Of a stretch of DNA of 64,000 nt, positions 20,877 through 31,304 are shown in pieces. Numbering within the stretch: position 1 is the first letter of the stretch; each line of letters opens with the position of its first letter. The position numbers were made by a program, and so were the translations under genes. The stretch is from Amblyomma americanum (lineage: Eukaryota > Arthropoda > Arachnida > Ixodida > Ixodidae), in the NCBI RefSeq assembly GCF_052857255.1, contig NC_135502.1, positions 154,325,868-154,389,867 of the forward strand. Reading direction: 5' to 3'. The notes under the pieces are model-generated. The model ran no database searches and was not told where the DNA came from. It saw only the letters and a list, made by a program, of their open reading frames with translations.

Positions 20877-22656
20877 TTATTGCCTGAGCCCCAGGGCCTC
20901 GCGGATGAGCTGAAGTTTGTCTTCGTGCATCTTGCGACGTTCCTGGCGTTCTTGAGTGCGCTCAGCTCGCCGCTCAGCACGCCTCTTCTCCTTTTCATTT
21001 TCCCGTTCTTCCCTGCGAGCCATTCGCTCTGCACTAATAGCCCGCATTTGGTCAAAAAAAAATTGCATCTGTTGCATACGACTGGTGCTAGCGCGGAATT
21101 CCCTTTTCTTGACTTCTGCCGACCCTTTTGTGCTGTCCCCACTTTCTGAACTGTTCGTCGCAGTACTGGAGCTCTCAAGTAGAGGTGAGGGCGGATCAGC
21201 TGAACTGTCAGCGCTTGATGATGCCGATGGCTTGTAGGTCACTCCAAAAGAGTCCCTTTGAACCTCTGGTTCAAGACTGTCATCTATGCTCTGAATTTTT
21301 CTCATTTCATCGTCAAATGGGACAGGACAAGGTGAAGCACCTGATTTGTTATTGTTATCACTTGCCTTTTTCTTCTGCCTCATCACCGTTTTGTAACGAT
21401 TTTCACATTGCTGTGGCGTTTTGTGGCATCCAAGCACAGTGGCCAAATCCTGGGAAACCTGTTTAAAAAGCATCTTCTTGTTCTTAAACTTTTTGAAAGG
21501 GCCAACCTGAGGAAAGTATTTGTAATAGTAATCTAACATAAGTTTAGTTTCTCCTGGTGTCCACTCAGGAGCTGAAATAAAGAGAAGGCCAGTTTACTAA
21601 AAGCGTAAAATGTTTTAAGCAGTGCAGTTGGCACAAGCTCACCTCCACCGCCTCTTTTCACTCCTGGCGCTGGCTGCAGTCCCCTCTCGCCGGCATCGGA
21701 CCCAGCGGTGTTCTCTGCACGTGAACATACAATCATGGGCGTCCGGAAGAGGGGCGCTGCCCCCCCCCCCCCCGCCCCCTCGGGAATTACGGATATCATT
21801 CATGCACTAGTAGAAAACAAATACACAGCTCTTGATTAGCAATCTTAGGTGATATTAAGTCATCAGATTTTGCTTATTGATTTCAATTCTTTGTTAATTA
21901 ATAAATTCTAATGTTTGTTCTCCAAGCCTAGAACTAATTTGCTGCTTCTAATTTTTGTTTCATGTGCGCAGTTTAGACCACAAATAGTTCCTTTTTGGTG
22001 CTAACCTACTGCCTCCCCCATACCCGGCCATCGGGTGCACCCCCCTGGAAAAAGTTCTGCGGACGCCCTTGCATACAATTGCGACTGCGAAAACTCTGCC
22101 AAGCCCCTCCTTTCTGCGCCGCAACGTAACCACAAAAATTTGTCAGTTGGCCCACCCGCATAATTAGATGAAGGCAAACAAGCGGATTACTATCGCACCT
22201 TGGTTAATAACGTATTTAGTCAAACAGGCATACACAGCAATCTGGGCGCATCGACAGATAAAAGGGGCAATAAACTGCATAAGAAGGTTTGACAGTATAG
22301 CGAGAAAGTGCGGCGCCGTTCTCGTCCGTCGTTGCGTCACGCCGCGACGCCCCCGTTATCCGAAATAGTCCATTCGGCGCGAGAAACTGTGAGCAATGAA
22401 AGAAATGGATGAAAACAATCGTCAGTTATGGCCCCATGCATAGTAGTTATTGTCACTTACCGTCGGGTCTCTCTTCAATGTTCTCACGAGAGGCCAAGGC
22501 ATCGATGGCAGCTGTGGTGAACACAAAGAAAGCGCTGGTATTAGCGCTGTTATGTTTCGCAGCCAATTTTTAGGATAGACGACGCTTACCTGGTGTAGCA
22601 GTTAGCGGTGAAGCATTTACCATGGCCATGAACAGCCGCTGCGCTTCTTCACCCAT
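20877..22656 (-). CDS. Harbinger Myb/SANT-like (trihelix) DNA-binding protein, four exons
   Basis: Minus-strand exons 22656-22590, 22511-22461, 21714-21643 and 21571-20877 join in frame through GT-AG introns into 294 residues. Residues 64-140 form a Myb/SANT-like (trihelix) domain beginning APEWTPGETKLMLDYYYKYF and containing CHKTPQQCENRYKTV, with the spaced aromatic and helix pattern of the family. A Ser-rich acidic middle and a highly charged Arg/Glu helical C-terminus (about 215-290) follow. In PIF/Harbinger elements this second protein is required with the transposase for nuclear import and terminal-repeat recognition; that role is inferred here from position. The TAA stop is part of an AATAAA on minus (CAATAAAG), so stop codon and polyadenylation signal overlap. 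The start is the only Met in the first exon with a clean donor, and no disabling change is visible. Confidence 0.85.
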
Positions 22657-22756
22657 CGCAAGCTAAAGACGGCGACAGACACAAAACTGGCACGGATTGT
22701 TGACTGCCGCGAGCGCGCGACGGGATGCAGACAGCGCGAGCGCGGGAAAAAGTTTG

Positions 22757-22777
22757 GTCACATGACACTTGACGTCA
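22757..22777 (-). promoter_or_regulatory. E-box-like/CRE module before the SANT-like gene
   Basis: The plus strand shows GTCACATGAC at 22757-22766 and TGACGTCA at 22770-22777, about 100 bp upstream of the minus-strand ATG at 22656. It mirrors the module at the other end of the same transposon. Promoter function is inferred. Confidence 0.4.
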
Positions 22778-22888
22778 CGCGCTCTCCCGTGCTGCTCTGC
22801 TCTCGGGGCAGCGTGCATGTTCCATTCGCGAGACGAGGACCCGCGTACCCTCTGCTCTCGTGCACTACTCCAGCTGCTCGCTGCTCTC

Positions 22889-22916
22889 GCTCCTGTTCGC
22901 CCAATGGAAACCGCTA
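22889..22916 (-). repeat. Right terminal inverted repeat of the Harbinger element
   Basis: Its inverse matches 18026-18054 except at one base. TTA at 22917-22919 is the second half of the target-site duplication. Confidence 0.9.
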
Positions 22917-22919
22917 TTA

Positions 22920-23244
22920 AACCGCGAAGAAAAGTTCCAGGAACCTCAGAGAGCTTCAAGCAATGAAGAAAAGACTGCCCGAGAGCCCCGCGGAATTCAT
23001 ATTGTTGTAAACCTGTAAACCGGACCCCTCTTCCGACGCGCGCGCAAGCGCCGGAGCTCAGGCGCGGATACCTGACATGTACAGATATCTGCGCCCTGCT
23101 CGCGTCTGCTCGCGTCTGCGCGCGCGTCTCCCTTCGAGCATGCGCAGACAGGATCCAGCGTACTCCCGTGCGCGTAGGATGTGTCCATAGAGTTTATTTT
23201 GTGAAGAAATACTTTATTTCGTGAAGAAATACAAGGCATATATA
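22920..23244. other. GC-rich spacer with a 20-bp direct duplication
   Basis: Sequence rich in CGCG and CGTCTGC motifs ends in two adjacent copies of tttattYcgtgaagaaatac at about 23191-23231. On minus this contains two AATAAA signals, so it may be the 3' end of an unrecognised transposon. No coding domain is seen. Confidence 0.4.
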
Positions 23245-24680
23245 CAGGGTGCCCTAGCTAAATTTCACCTGCGTTTAAAACTATGCAGAGGCACTCTAAG
23301 ACGACGCGACCAAATGCAAATTGCTAGCTATTGTATGGAGCAAGTCACAGTATTTTTGGATTGTGCTTAATAGCCTAATTAGTCGAGATTAATTAACTAA
23401 CTTCGCAAGCAATGAAGATAGGCGGAAACCTGCAATGAGAAAGTTGTGGAACGGTCCAAGAAACGTCCAGTTGAACAGTTTGTAACTTTCCATCTATTAC
23501 GTATCGGCTTTTTTTCACTCTGCAGATACCCGCGAAATACGAAAAAAAAATACCCCGTGACATGCCCGCTTGCGCTCCGCGATTGCAATGCTTTCAAACG
23601 TTCGGCCTAGGAACGAGCAGATCATTTATCCCGGTGTGCTGCTTAAGGCCGAATCACAGGACAGAACGTTCACCCGCGGCCCGCGCATCATGTGTTCGTG
23701 CGTCACCAAATTGAGAGGCGTGCTGTCGGCCTGCGGACTGGAATGCCAAAGAAGTTGAAGTGCCTCTGCCCTCGCGGGAATTAGTGGCGGCCCGCGAAAA
23801 CGCGCGCGCTTGCTCTGGCAACCACCGCTCTTGCCAGTATTTTGGCTGCCGCAATCCGCGGAGTGGCGCTGAGCTGGCGCGCTGTTTTGACAAGTTGCAC
23901 TGCGTTCGCTACCGTGACAAAGTGATCGACTGGTCTAGCAAGACGGCCCAGGCTGTTGAGGAATTGGACAAAGGGCCGCACCTGCACCATTCAATCGCAG
24001 TCATGGGTCGGGAGGAAAAAACCCGTTTGACCAGCGTTGCCAAACGCTTAAAAATAATCTGGCAACAGTGGAACACCCAGCGCGTCGTCTGCTCTTTTGG
24101 TCCGTCGCATACGCTTGGCGTCGTCGGATCGCAGGCCAGTGTTTAGTGGCAACAGGTCTCAGACGCAGGCCCTGGCTGCGCGATTTACGCGAGCGCTAGC
24201 GATAAGGAAGGTGTCTGATTGTCGCTATTAAGCGCCACAACGGAAGCCAATTGTTGCGTTGCTGCCCTGTCACCATGTAAGCGGCAGCACACCGGGCTTT
24301 TAAATGATCTCTTCCTTCCTACACGGAACGTTTGAGAGCATTGTAATAGCGGCGCTCAAGCGGGCATGTCACGTGACATTTTTTGTATTTCACGGCCATC
24401 TGCAGAGAGCGAAAAAAAGCCGATACGTACTAGATGGAAAGTTAGAAACTGTCATTTGGACATTTCGCGGACCGTTCTAGAACTTTCTCATTGGGATTTT
24501 TCGCCTATCTTCCTTGGTTGCGAAGCCGTTTAATTATTCTATACTAATTATACAGTTAAGCACAACAAAAAATACTGCGAGTTGCTCCATACAATAGCAA
24601 GCAACATGCATTTGGTCGCGTCGTCTTAGAGTGCCGCTGCATATTTTTAAACCCTGGCTAAAGAAAGCTGGGGCACCTTG
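23245..24680. mobile_element. DNA element with ~420-bp terminal inverted repeats
   Basis: The left end CAGGGTGCCCTAGCTAAATT and the right end (inverse of AAGGTGCCCCAGC) start long diverged arms, about 23245-23665 and 24265-24680. Many blocks are shared, for example agcaatt...attgtatgga, acttt/cattg and gatcattta...cccggtgtgctgc. TATA stands outside both ends, giving TA or TATA as the target duplication. The 0.6-kb centre has one plus-strand open frame (23760-24146, 128 codons). It is GC-rich and has Cys/His residues near its start, but I do not recognise it. Long arms without a visible transposase suggest a non-autonomous element of unknown superfamily. Confidence 0.75.
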
Positions 24681-24710
24681 TATAAGTGATCTCAGCTAAA
24701 ATGTAACAAT

Positions 24711-25019
24711 GTCTACAAAATTCCTTGCGCCGACTGCGACGCAAGCTACATCGGCGAAACCAAAAATTTCAAAGAAAGAATTCGGCAACATAAGAACGAC
24801 GTCCGCAAATTCGCAAGAGAGTGCAATCTAGTAGCCGAACATTCCGAGGACTCCGACCATAGAAACAACTTCGAAGAAGCCCGCATCCTCAGAACCGAAA
24901 CAAATTACCACAAGAGGCTCCTTCTGGAATCCTGGCATATCCAAAACACCCCGAACATCAACCGCACAAAAGAAAACCTGCCCCCAGTGTATGCCCAGGG
25001 AGAGCTTCCGTTCCTTTGA
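24711..25019 (+). mobile_element. Penelope-like GIY-YIG endonuclease fragment, uninterrupted
   Basis: Reading from 24711 the frame stays open for 102 codons to a TGA at 25017-25019. It starts VYKIPCADCDASYIGET, the GIY-YIG nuclease core in its Penelope-like form (VY...YIGET), then FKERIRQHKNDV. The latter contains the conserved R and H region, and the catalytic Glu region lies near NNFEEARIL. In the family this domain nicks the target for insertion. The RT part is missing: the frame begins where the preceding long-inverted-repeat element ends, so the element is 5'-truncated. The lack of stops makes it the best-kept Penelope remnant here. Confidence 0.75.
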
Positions 25020-26110
25020 ACCGCTCCTCTCCTCCCTCAGTGGCCCCTGATGAAGGAGCAGAGCCGGCTTCAAAACGTTGGGTTTAAAATTAAAGTTTTT
25101 TTGGCTGGAGATGAGCAGTTTATTTAAATGTAACCTTCAGAAAAACCGGCATGTAAACCAGTGCCGGACGAAATCAGACATCATAGAAAAATTCACGAAG
25201 AAAGAAGATCCTCTTATACTGTGCCTTGTCTCCGTGGCGCAGCTTTTTCCTAGCTTCGAATTATGAACCAACGGACAAGTTGCAAAATTACAGTAAAGCT
25301 GACTTAGACGAAGATGTTTTCCAACCAAAAACTGTCGTTCACAGAGCGTGTTTTTACTTCCTGCTCTCCGAACAGAAAGGGGAGACGAGTCACCCGGCCC
25401 CCATTCTATTCTTTTTGAAAAGGTGAGGGGTACTGCGCCCAAATCTGCGAGAACCTGAAGCTCTGATGGTCACCACCAGCTTCATAGACAGAGTGTGAAG
25501 GGAAGTCCTCGAAAGTTTACAATGACACATTCCCTTGACTAGTAGCTGTTTCGGCCGGCATCTCGGGTTCGCCCCCCTGCTCTATTGTGTCCTTTCAACA
25601 ACTTCCCTCTCATGCCGATAAAGGAAGATCTCCCTTCTTCCTTTTCGAAGAAGAACTAGCCCGACAAGTTTTACCTGGCTAGCGCCCTTCACATTTGGAC
25701 GCGCAATGTACGTGCGTTTCGTTGCTTCCGATATGTCGTCGACAGGCTCGGAGGAAAGGCAGTGTTGCCAGATTGGGCTATTTGTAGCCAAATTGGCTAC
25801 TGAAAATTTATTTGGCTGCTTTTTAGACGGTTTGGCGTTGTGGCTATTTTTGGCTTTACGCACCCATAAGATCTGACTGGTAAAAGAAACGTGTTTCAAG
25901 AAGTGCACTACGTTTCGTTAGCTGTTGACGCATCTTTTTTGTTTTGCTTGCTCTCTTTACAACCATATATGAGAAGTATACAATTGGGAGACGCTTAAGC
26001 TCCGCCTTGAGAGTGAAACGCGAAAGCGTTCCCTCGTGGTCGAGAACCCACTGATTTAGATGGGGCATTAGTAATCAGGCAAGGCGCAGACTCAGAAGAT
26101 ACGCGCCACC
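25020..26110. other. Gene-poor stretch after the GIY-YIG remnant
   Basis: The first about 80 bp is the untranslated tail of the Penelope-like copy (up to the AT-rich end near 25100). Beyond it I see only short unsupported open frames. Confidence 0.45.
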
Positions 26111-26124
26111 GCCGTGCATGGCGA

Positions 26125-26144
26125 GGGGGGGGGGGGGGGGGGGG
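26125..26144. repeat. Poly-G tract
   Basis: Eighteen or so consecutive G. Length at such a run is often unreliable in assemblies and may break a reading frame. Confidence 0.8.
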
Positions 26145-26324
26145 TGCCTACAGGATGGCGCTACGACTCCACGCTACTGTATCCACGCCAAGCTCGGAGG
26201 AATTATGCTGGAAACGCACGGTGCTCGCTTAATTCCGGCATCTGTAATTTACATGCTCATAATTACTCATTGAATACGAAACATTTTGACAGATTTGCTT
26301 GTCTGGTTGGGTTTGAAGACTTAT

Positions 26325-26564
26325 AGGTTTATGGTTTATAGGGGTTTAACGTCCCAAAGCGACTCAGGCTATGAGAGACGCCGCAGTGAAAGGCTCCGGA
26401 AATTTCGACCACTTGGGGTTCTTTAACGTGCACTGACATCGCACAGCACACGGGCCTCTAGAATTTCGCCTCTATCGAAATTCGACCGCCGCGGCCGGGA
26501 TCGAACCCGCGTCTTTCGGGCCGGCAGCCGAGCGCCGTAACCACTCAGCCACCGCGGCGGCTTA
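26325..26564 (-). mobile_element. Full-length young tRNA-derived SINE (Ruka-like)
   Basis: Read on minus the element starts GCCGCCGCGGTGGCTGAGTG (A box TGGCTGAGTGG) and has a B box GGGTTCGATCC about 40 bp on. The body contains cagtgcacgttaaagaaccc and the end gacgttaaacccctataaac. TTTGAAGACTTAT flanks it on both sides (26312-26324 and 26565-26577), a perfect 13-bp target duplication. Intact promoter boxes plus perfect TSD point to a recent insertion. It relies on a partner LINE for its movement; which one is unknown. Confidence 0.9.
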
Positions 26565-26577
26565 TTTGAAGACTTAT

Positions 26578-27241
26578 GATTGACTCAGCGCATCGTGTCC
26601 GCACCTATGCTCTGAACACAAGAGGGGAGACCGCAAGGTGCGAAGCGGCAATTGTCCTGCATTTCTGGCGACCTGACGAGGCTGCACCCCCACCAACGCT
26701 GTACCAACGCTCCTTCTTCACTTCTCGGTGATGATGGTTGGTGTCAGTGTCAAGCGCCGGAGTTCACCGCAACAAACTAAGCGCGTACTTTAGAACCACG
26801 TGTGATGTGGTTTAAAGGGTGCTGATGATGGGTGCTGCAAGAATTTAGAATCAAGCATATTTTTCTTGGAAAAATTGAAGAGCGCAGTAACGTACGATTA
26901 GTGATGTTATTGAAGGATATCAGCAGGCGCATATGTTATATGCTTTACTTTCTGCGGTGTCACCTGATCAGTTTAATTTTTCTGTGTTTGGAGTTTAAAT
27001 TGCAAATAAAAAAATGCCCGTATCAAAAAAGCCCTCCACCTGGAAGGGACAGCCATTTTGAAGCAGCCTGTGACGTGATATAGACTGGAAGTGTCGTCTA
27101 CTACAAAAGTTGGTGCGCGCTTACAGGCCCGTTCCGACTTACCCAAAAATCCGGCGATCGAAGCGGATTCGGCCGCCTTTGATGCCGACCGGGGCGGAAA
27201 GCGGCGTGGCGAGGCCGATCGATCCAGACCGATTCCCGCAG
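26578..27241. other. Spacer, no recognised feature
   Basis: Mixed-composition sequence between the SINE and the next DNA element. An 83-codon open frame (26832-27083) has no domain, and I see no splice or promoter support. Confidence 0.4.
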
Positions 27242-27244
27242 TTA

Positions 27245-28147
27245 GGGCTCATTCACACTTGATAGTCGCTGAGGTCGCGTGACCAGCAGTCGCCTGCGAC
27301 TTCACTGCAGTTCGACAACACCGATGTTCACACTTCCAAGGGAGACCTGTGGGTCGCCTTCTCGTTCGATTGTCGTTTGAAATTAGAACTCTTTGGAATC
27401 ACGCCGTTCGCGCGCTTTCGAGAGTTTCGTCTGCTTTGGCCGCGTCTCCTGCGCTCGCGCTTGGCCCTCTAAAGTGCATTAGTCACTCGATATTAGCAAT
27501 GTGCTGCGGTCGAAGAGGAAGATATAGCGGCAGTGTGCACCGCGGCCGTACAAGCGTCCTGCCAGCCAGCCGCTAGCGTCAGAAAAATGCGCTAGTATGT
27601 TGTTTGTTCCCGTTCATACCATGCTCTGGGAAGTCGAAATTAAAAAAAAATGAATGAATTTTGAGGGTCGTTGGTCAATACCGAGCTGCTGGATAAAAGC
27701 AAATTTCTTCTTATAGCCACTTTGCTGCTGTTGCCCAAAGCGGCTCGATCGCCTGGCGTCTGCTTTCTCCGCTGCTGAAGGCGCCGCGGAAACCGACCAT
27801 ATTTTTATGTTATCATAAGACAGGGTTCACAATAAAGCCGTGACGAAAGTAGCATCTTGGTTACAGCGCTGGTCAACTCCGAAACGCCCTCAGCTGCGGC
27901 ATCGATGTGAAACCGGCTAGGCTTAGCGACGACTACGGTGCACCCGCGAGCGGCGTCGTTGCCGAAAGCTCGGCTCGCTCGCTGATTGGTTCAGCGGTTT
28001 GAGAGTCGCAGTCGCGGGGTTGCAAAATCGAGCAGCGAGCGACTGGCCCGCGACTGTCGCTTTTCAATCGACGCGACCGTTTGCGACTGTCGCTTTTCGA
28101 CCAAAACAGTCGCGCGACCTCTGCGACTCTCAAGTGTGAATGGGCCC
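27245..28147. mobile_element. Non-autonomous Harbinger-like element with GGGCYCATTCACACTTG ends
   Basis: The left end GGGCTCATTCACACTTGA and the right end (inverse of GGGCCCATTCACACTTGA) continue with matching aGTCGC/gaggtcgcg blocks. TTA is duplicated exactly outside both ends (27242-27244 and 28148-28150). It is 903 bp, rich in AGTCGC-type subterminal repeats, with no transposase. The 3-bp TTA target fits PIF/Harbinger, but its ends differ from those of the autonomous copy at 18-23 kb, so a different autonomous partner must exist. A decayed inverted relative lies at 34.6-35.4 kb. Confidence 0.8.
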
Positions 28148-28150
28148 TTA

Positions 28151-29200
28151 GAAGCCGGACCCCTCGCTTCTAACAGAATTCGTCGTTGTTGCTCCCTTTC
28201 TCAGTGCGTTTCCTGGCCATAAAAGGTGCACCGGTCTTTCGCTTCGTTTCACCTCACCTATTAGATAACGTAAAAGTGGTAAATTTGCTTTATTATTTTA
28301 TTTAGAGTGACAATTTTGAGGTGCGTCGGTTTTTTTTTTACAGTAATGGTTACCGTCCTGACAGCCAGAGAGCGTCACTAGGCTGAATTTATTGTTGCAT
28401 CTCTGAAGCATACGCTGAGCTGAACGTGGGAATGCGCCTGCGTTTAACCTACGCAAACATGCATAGCTTAGGATACGCATACAGCGTCGATTTACGATCT
28501 TTTCTCACAATATCTGTGTACGCCGGGAGCGGCGACGTGGTGTGGAAAAGCGAGAAACAGCAGCGTCGCGGCGGTTCCGCCTCTTTCTGGCGTCAGCAGA
28601 CCAGAACAGGTACTAAACACCATTTCATACATCAGATGCAACGCTGTGAAAGGTATCAAAGTAGTACGCACGGCAAAATAAAGGGAGCCGTGTTATTCCG
28701 CGCTTGTTCTGTGGCCGAGTGGTCTAAGACACGAGAAAGCGACAGCGTGTAGGCGGCAATAAGAATGCATTTAACCGAGCTCATTACAAATGTGTCATCT
28801 ACTAATCCTGCAGGCAAAGCATTTACTGCATTTCGCTCACCGAAAGGAGCGCACTACTTTTTGCTCGCGGATGCAAAAAGCACCGCAAACAAGAGCGCTA
28901 GCTTTGACAGCGTTGCACCTGATGCATGAAAGGGATAGTTTTTCCTAAAAGCGAATCCGCTTCGCTCGCCGGATTTTTTGAAAAGTGTGAAGGCGCCCAT
29001 AGATGTCTGCATAACTCCCCAGAAGCGAATTCCGCTTGGGGAAATTCCGTGTACCGAGATGCCGAGACCTGCTGCGGTAGGCGCTACCTCCTCGCCTTTG
29101 TCACGTGATATAGCCAAAATACTTCAATAGTTGGCGACTGCTCGTTCAGTCTGCACGAGCCGTGAACTTGACAGCACTGAACAGCAACTCCTAGCTGCCA
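28151..29200. other. Stretch before the chimeric open frame
   Basis: A T-run at 28329-28340 and short unsupported open frames. A CACGTGA motif at 29101-29108 lies about 100 bp before the ATG of the next open frame. One tRNA-like A-box string (ctgtggccgagtggtctaag) at about 28709 has no B box. Confidence 0.4.
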
Positions 29201-29209
29201 GTTGGAAAA

Positions 29210-29440
29210 ATGTTGAGGCGGAAAAAATATCAACAGTATCTCTCTGACAGCGCCTGCAAGGTTCCAGCTCGTACGAAGAGGGCACTTCGAAAGAAGGCTG
29301 AGCAGAAACTTAGTAACTTTGTTACGGCGCCAGGGCAGAACGACTTTAACAGCACTGGCGATTCGGAAAACGCTGCGGGTACGCCGCCATTTGACCACAG
29401 GCAGGAAACCGAGCACAGCTCAGCGCAAGCAGGCTTTGAC
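29210..29440 (+). CDS. N-terminal exon-like open frame, possibly from a DNA transposon
   Basis: This ATG frame starts [19 protein letters not shown] and is basic, then Ser/Glu-rich. It resembles the first exon of a tick transposon gene family I recall only loosely, so the identity is a guess. It runs without a stop into the Gypsy RNase H frame at about 29445, giving a fused open frame of 270 codons (29210-30022). The two halves differ in style: the first has no polyprotein similarity and the second is clearly Gypsy. A splice donor at the junction is not obvious. An E-box-like CACGTGAT is upstream at 29101-29108. Confidence 0.35.
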
Positions 29441-29444
29441 GAAT

Positions 29445-31110
29445 ACGTTTTCACTTACGCTAGCTGGACACTCACAAAAGCTGAAGCCAACTATTCTGTC
29501 ACCGAGGAGGAGTGTTTAGTCATCCTTTGGCCTATCGTCAAATTTCGCCCCTACCTGTACGGGTGCCCTTTTGACGTGGTAACCGATCACCACGCCCTCT
29601 GCTGGCTGTCCTCTTTGAAAGATCCCTCTGGTCGACTGGCGCGTTGGGCTCTGCGACTCCAAGAGTACGACATTCGCGTTATCTACCGTTCCGGCCGTAA
29701 ACATGCCGATGCTGATACCTTCTCACGTTCCCTTGTACCATCTGAGGCAGCGCCTTGTATACCCGCCCTGCCTTCTTTGACGTTTGAGTCCTCTGATATG
29801 GCTTCCGAGCAACACAAAGACCAGTGGATCACTTGCCTCTTAGATCTCTTATCTGGCAAATCGTCTCGACCTCCTTCCCGTGCCCTCCGTCGTCAGTTCC
29901 ACAATTTCGCCATCCGAGACTACCTTCTTTACCGCCGCAACTATCTCCCAGATGGTCGCAAGTGGCTTCTTGTCATTTCGACACATTTGCGCTCCTTCAT
30001 TTGCTTATTCCTACCACGATGATCCCCACTGTGCCCATGCCATATTCTTGAAGACCTTCACCCGTCTACGACAGCGGTACTTCTGGAGTGGGATGGCCCG
30101 TTATGTCCACCAGTTAGTTTAGTCCAGCACCGCATGCCAGCGACGCAAACCTCCACCTCGCCGACCCGCCCCTCCTACGCAGCCGCGGTCTTGCTCAGCG
30201 CAGCCCGTCGAGCGTGTTGGCATCGACCTCTACAGCCGTCTTCCGAGTACATCAACCGGGAACCGTTGGATCATCGTTGCCATCGGCCACCTTACTCGCT
30301 ACGCTGAAACGTCGCCTTTACCATCTGCTACAGCCCACGGCATTGCATCCTTCATTCTCCATCGCATCATCCTTCGCCATCGTGCGTCCAAAGAGCTGCT
30401 CAGTGATAGAGGTCCGGCCTTTCTCTGAAGTTCCAGAAGCTCTCCTTCAGGAATGCAACGTCGTTTACTGCTCCAGCTCCGCCTACCATTCCAAGACAAA
30501 TGACATGGTTGAGCGTTTTTACCACACCCTCAGCGACATGATGGCCATGTATATCGCTTCCGACCATTGTAACTGGGACCGCGTTATCCCTTTTCTCACA
30601 TACGTTTATAACTCCGCTGCTCAAGCCACCACCGGATTTTCTCCGTACTTTCTCCTGTACGGCCGTGAGCCTTCTTGCACAATGGACCCCATTCCACCTT
30701 ACCACCTTGATGCTTCCGAATTTGCAACTCTTTCTCGAGCCGCAACTTATGCCGAAGAATGCTGACAGCTTGCCCGGTCCTTCAATTCTCACGCCCAGCA
30801 GCAACAGAAAAGCACCCGTGATCCCCCTGCACTTCCTCCCGCTTACCTTCCTGACTCATTGGTCTGGTTCTGGGTACTGTCCTCAGGTCCCAGCCTTTCC
30901 TCGAAACTTGTTAGCAAGTACCAGGGACCCTACCGTATTCTTCAGCAGATTTCCCTCGTCAATTATCTCATCGAACCTCTTACGCTTTCCCCTGATCATC
31001 GTCGCCGAGGCCACGCCACTGTCCGTACGACCCGCCGGAATCCATACGACGACCCCGCCATCGTCACATTGTCCTATGCAGCCAGGATGGCACCCTTTAG
31101 CCCGGAGGGA
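29445..31110 (+). mobile_element. Ty3/Gypsy pol fragment: RNase H, integrase, C-terminal part
   Basis: The first section reads [20 protein letters not shown], then [11 protein letters not shown] and [17 protein letters not shown], the RNase H region of Ty3/Gypsy pol. The integrase follows: D in ERVGIDLYSRLPS (about 30200-30240), D in LLSDRGPAFL (about 30400) and E in MVERFYHTLSDMM (about 30505-30545). The C-terminal part then reads LVSKYQGPYRILQQI (about 30905-30950). Stops and frame shifts separate the parts, and gag, protease, most RT and LTRs are absent. It is a dead 5'-truncated copy. Confidence 0.85.
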
Positions 31111-31304
31111 GTTGTAAGACTGGCCTTCGGCTTTAGGATCTACAGAGGCTGGCACTTAACGAAGAAGACGACGAGAAGCGCCGAACGCTTTGTCCCTCAT
31201 GCATGCTCTGGACTGAACGCTGCCTCAGGTCTGTGTCTGGACTGTACCGCGTGTTGTTCGCGACCGTGCGTTTTGCAAGACGTTGCTTATTACATAGTCA
31301 ATAT
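31111..31304. other. Tail after the Gypsy fragment
   Basis: Sequence continuing from the integrase C-terminus. The frame (30859-31380) stays open but shows no further domain. Confidence 0.35.

Larger units (their letters stand above)
18026..22916. mobile_element. Complete PIF/Harbinger DNA transposon
   Basis: The element starts TAGTGGTTTCCATTGGGCG and ends with the inverse, CGCCCAATGGAAACCGCTA; the inverted repeat extends through GAACAGGAGC. TTA lies directly outside each end (18023-18025 and 22917-22919), the 3-bp duplication diagnostic of PIF/Harbinger. It is 4,891 bp long. Inside are the two genes the superfamily needs, a DDE transposase and a Myb/SANT-like protein, transcribed toward each other and ending about 130 bp apart. 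Both have clean splice sites and no disabling mutation that I can see. One short foldback sits in an intron. It looks young and potentially autonomous. Confidence 0.9.

Noticed and set aside
22168..22368. Small plus open frame inside the Harbinger element as a third gene
   Set aside because: It sits in an intron of the SANT-like gene and has no family match.
28709..28760. A tRNA-like string (gtggccgagtggtctaagac) suggesting a tRNA-Ser/Leu gene
   Set aside because: Only the 5' A-box half matches. There is no B box or T-arm within 90 bp and no cloverleaf.
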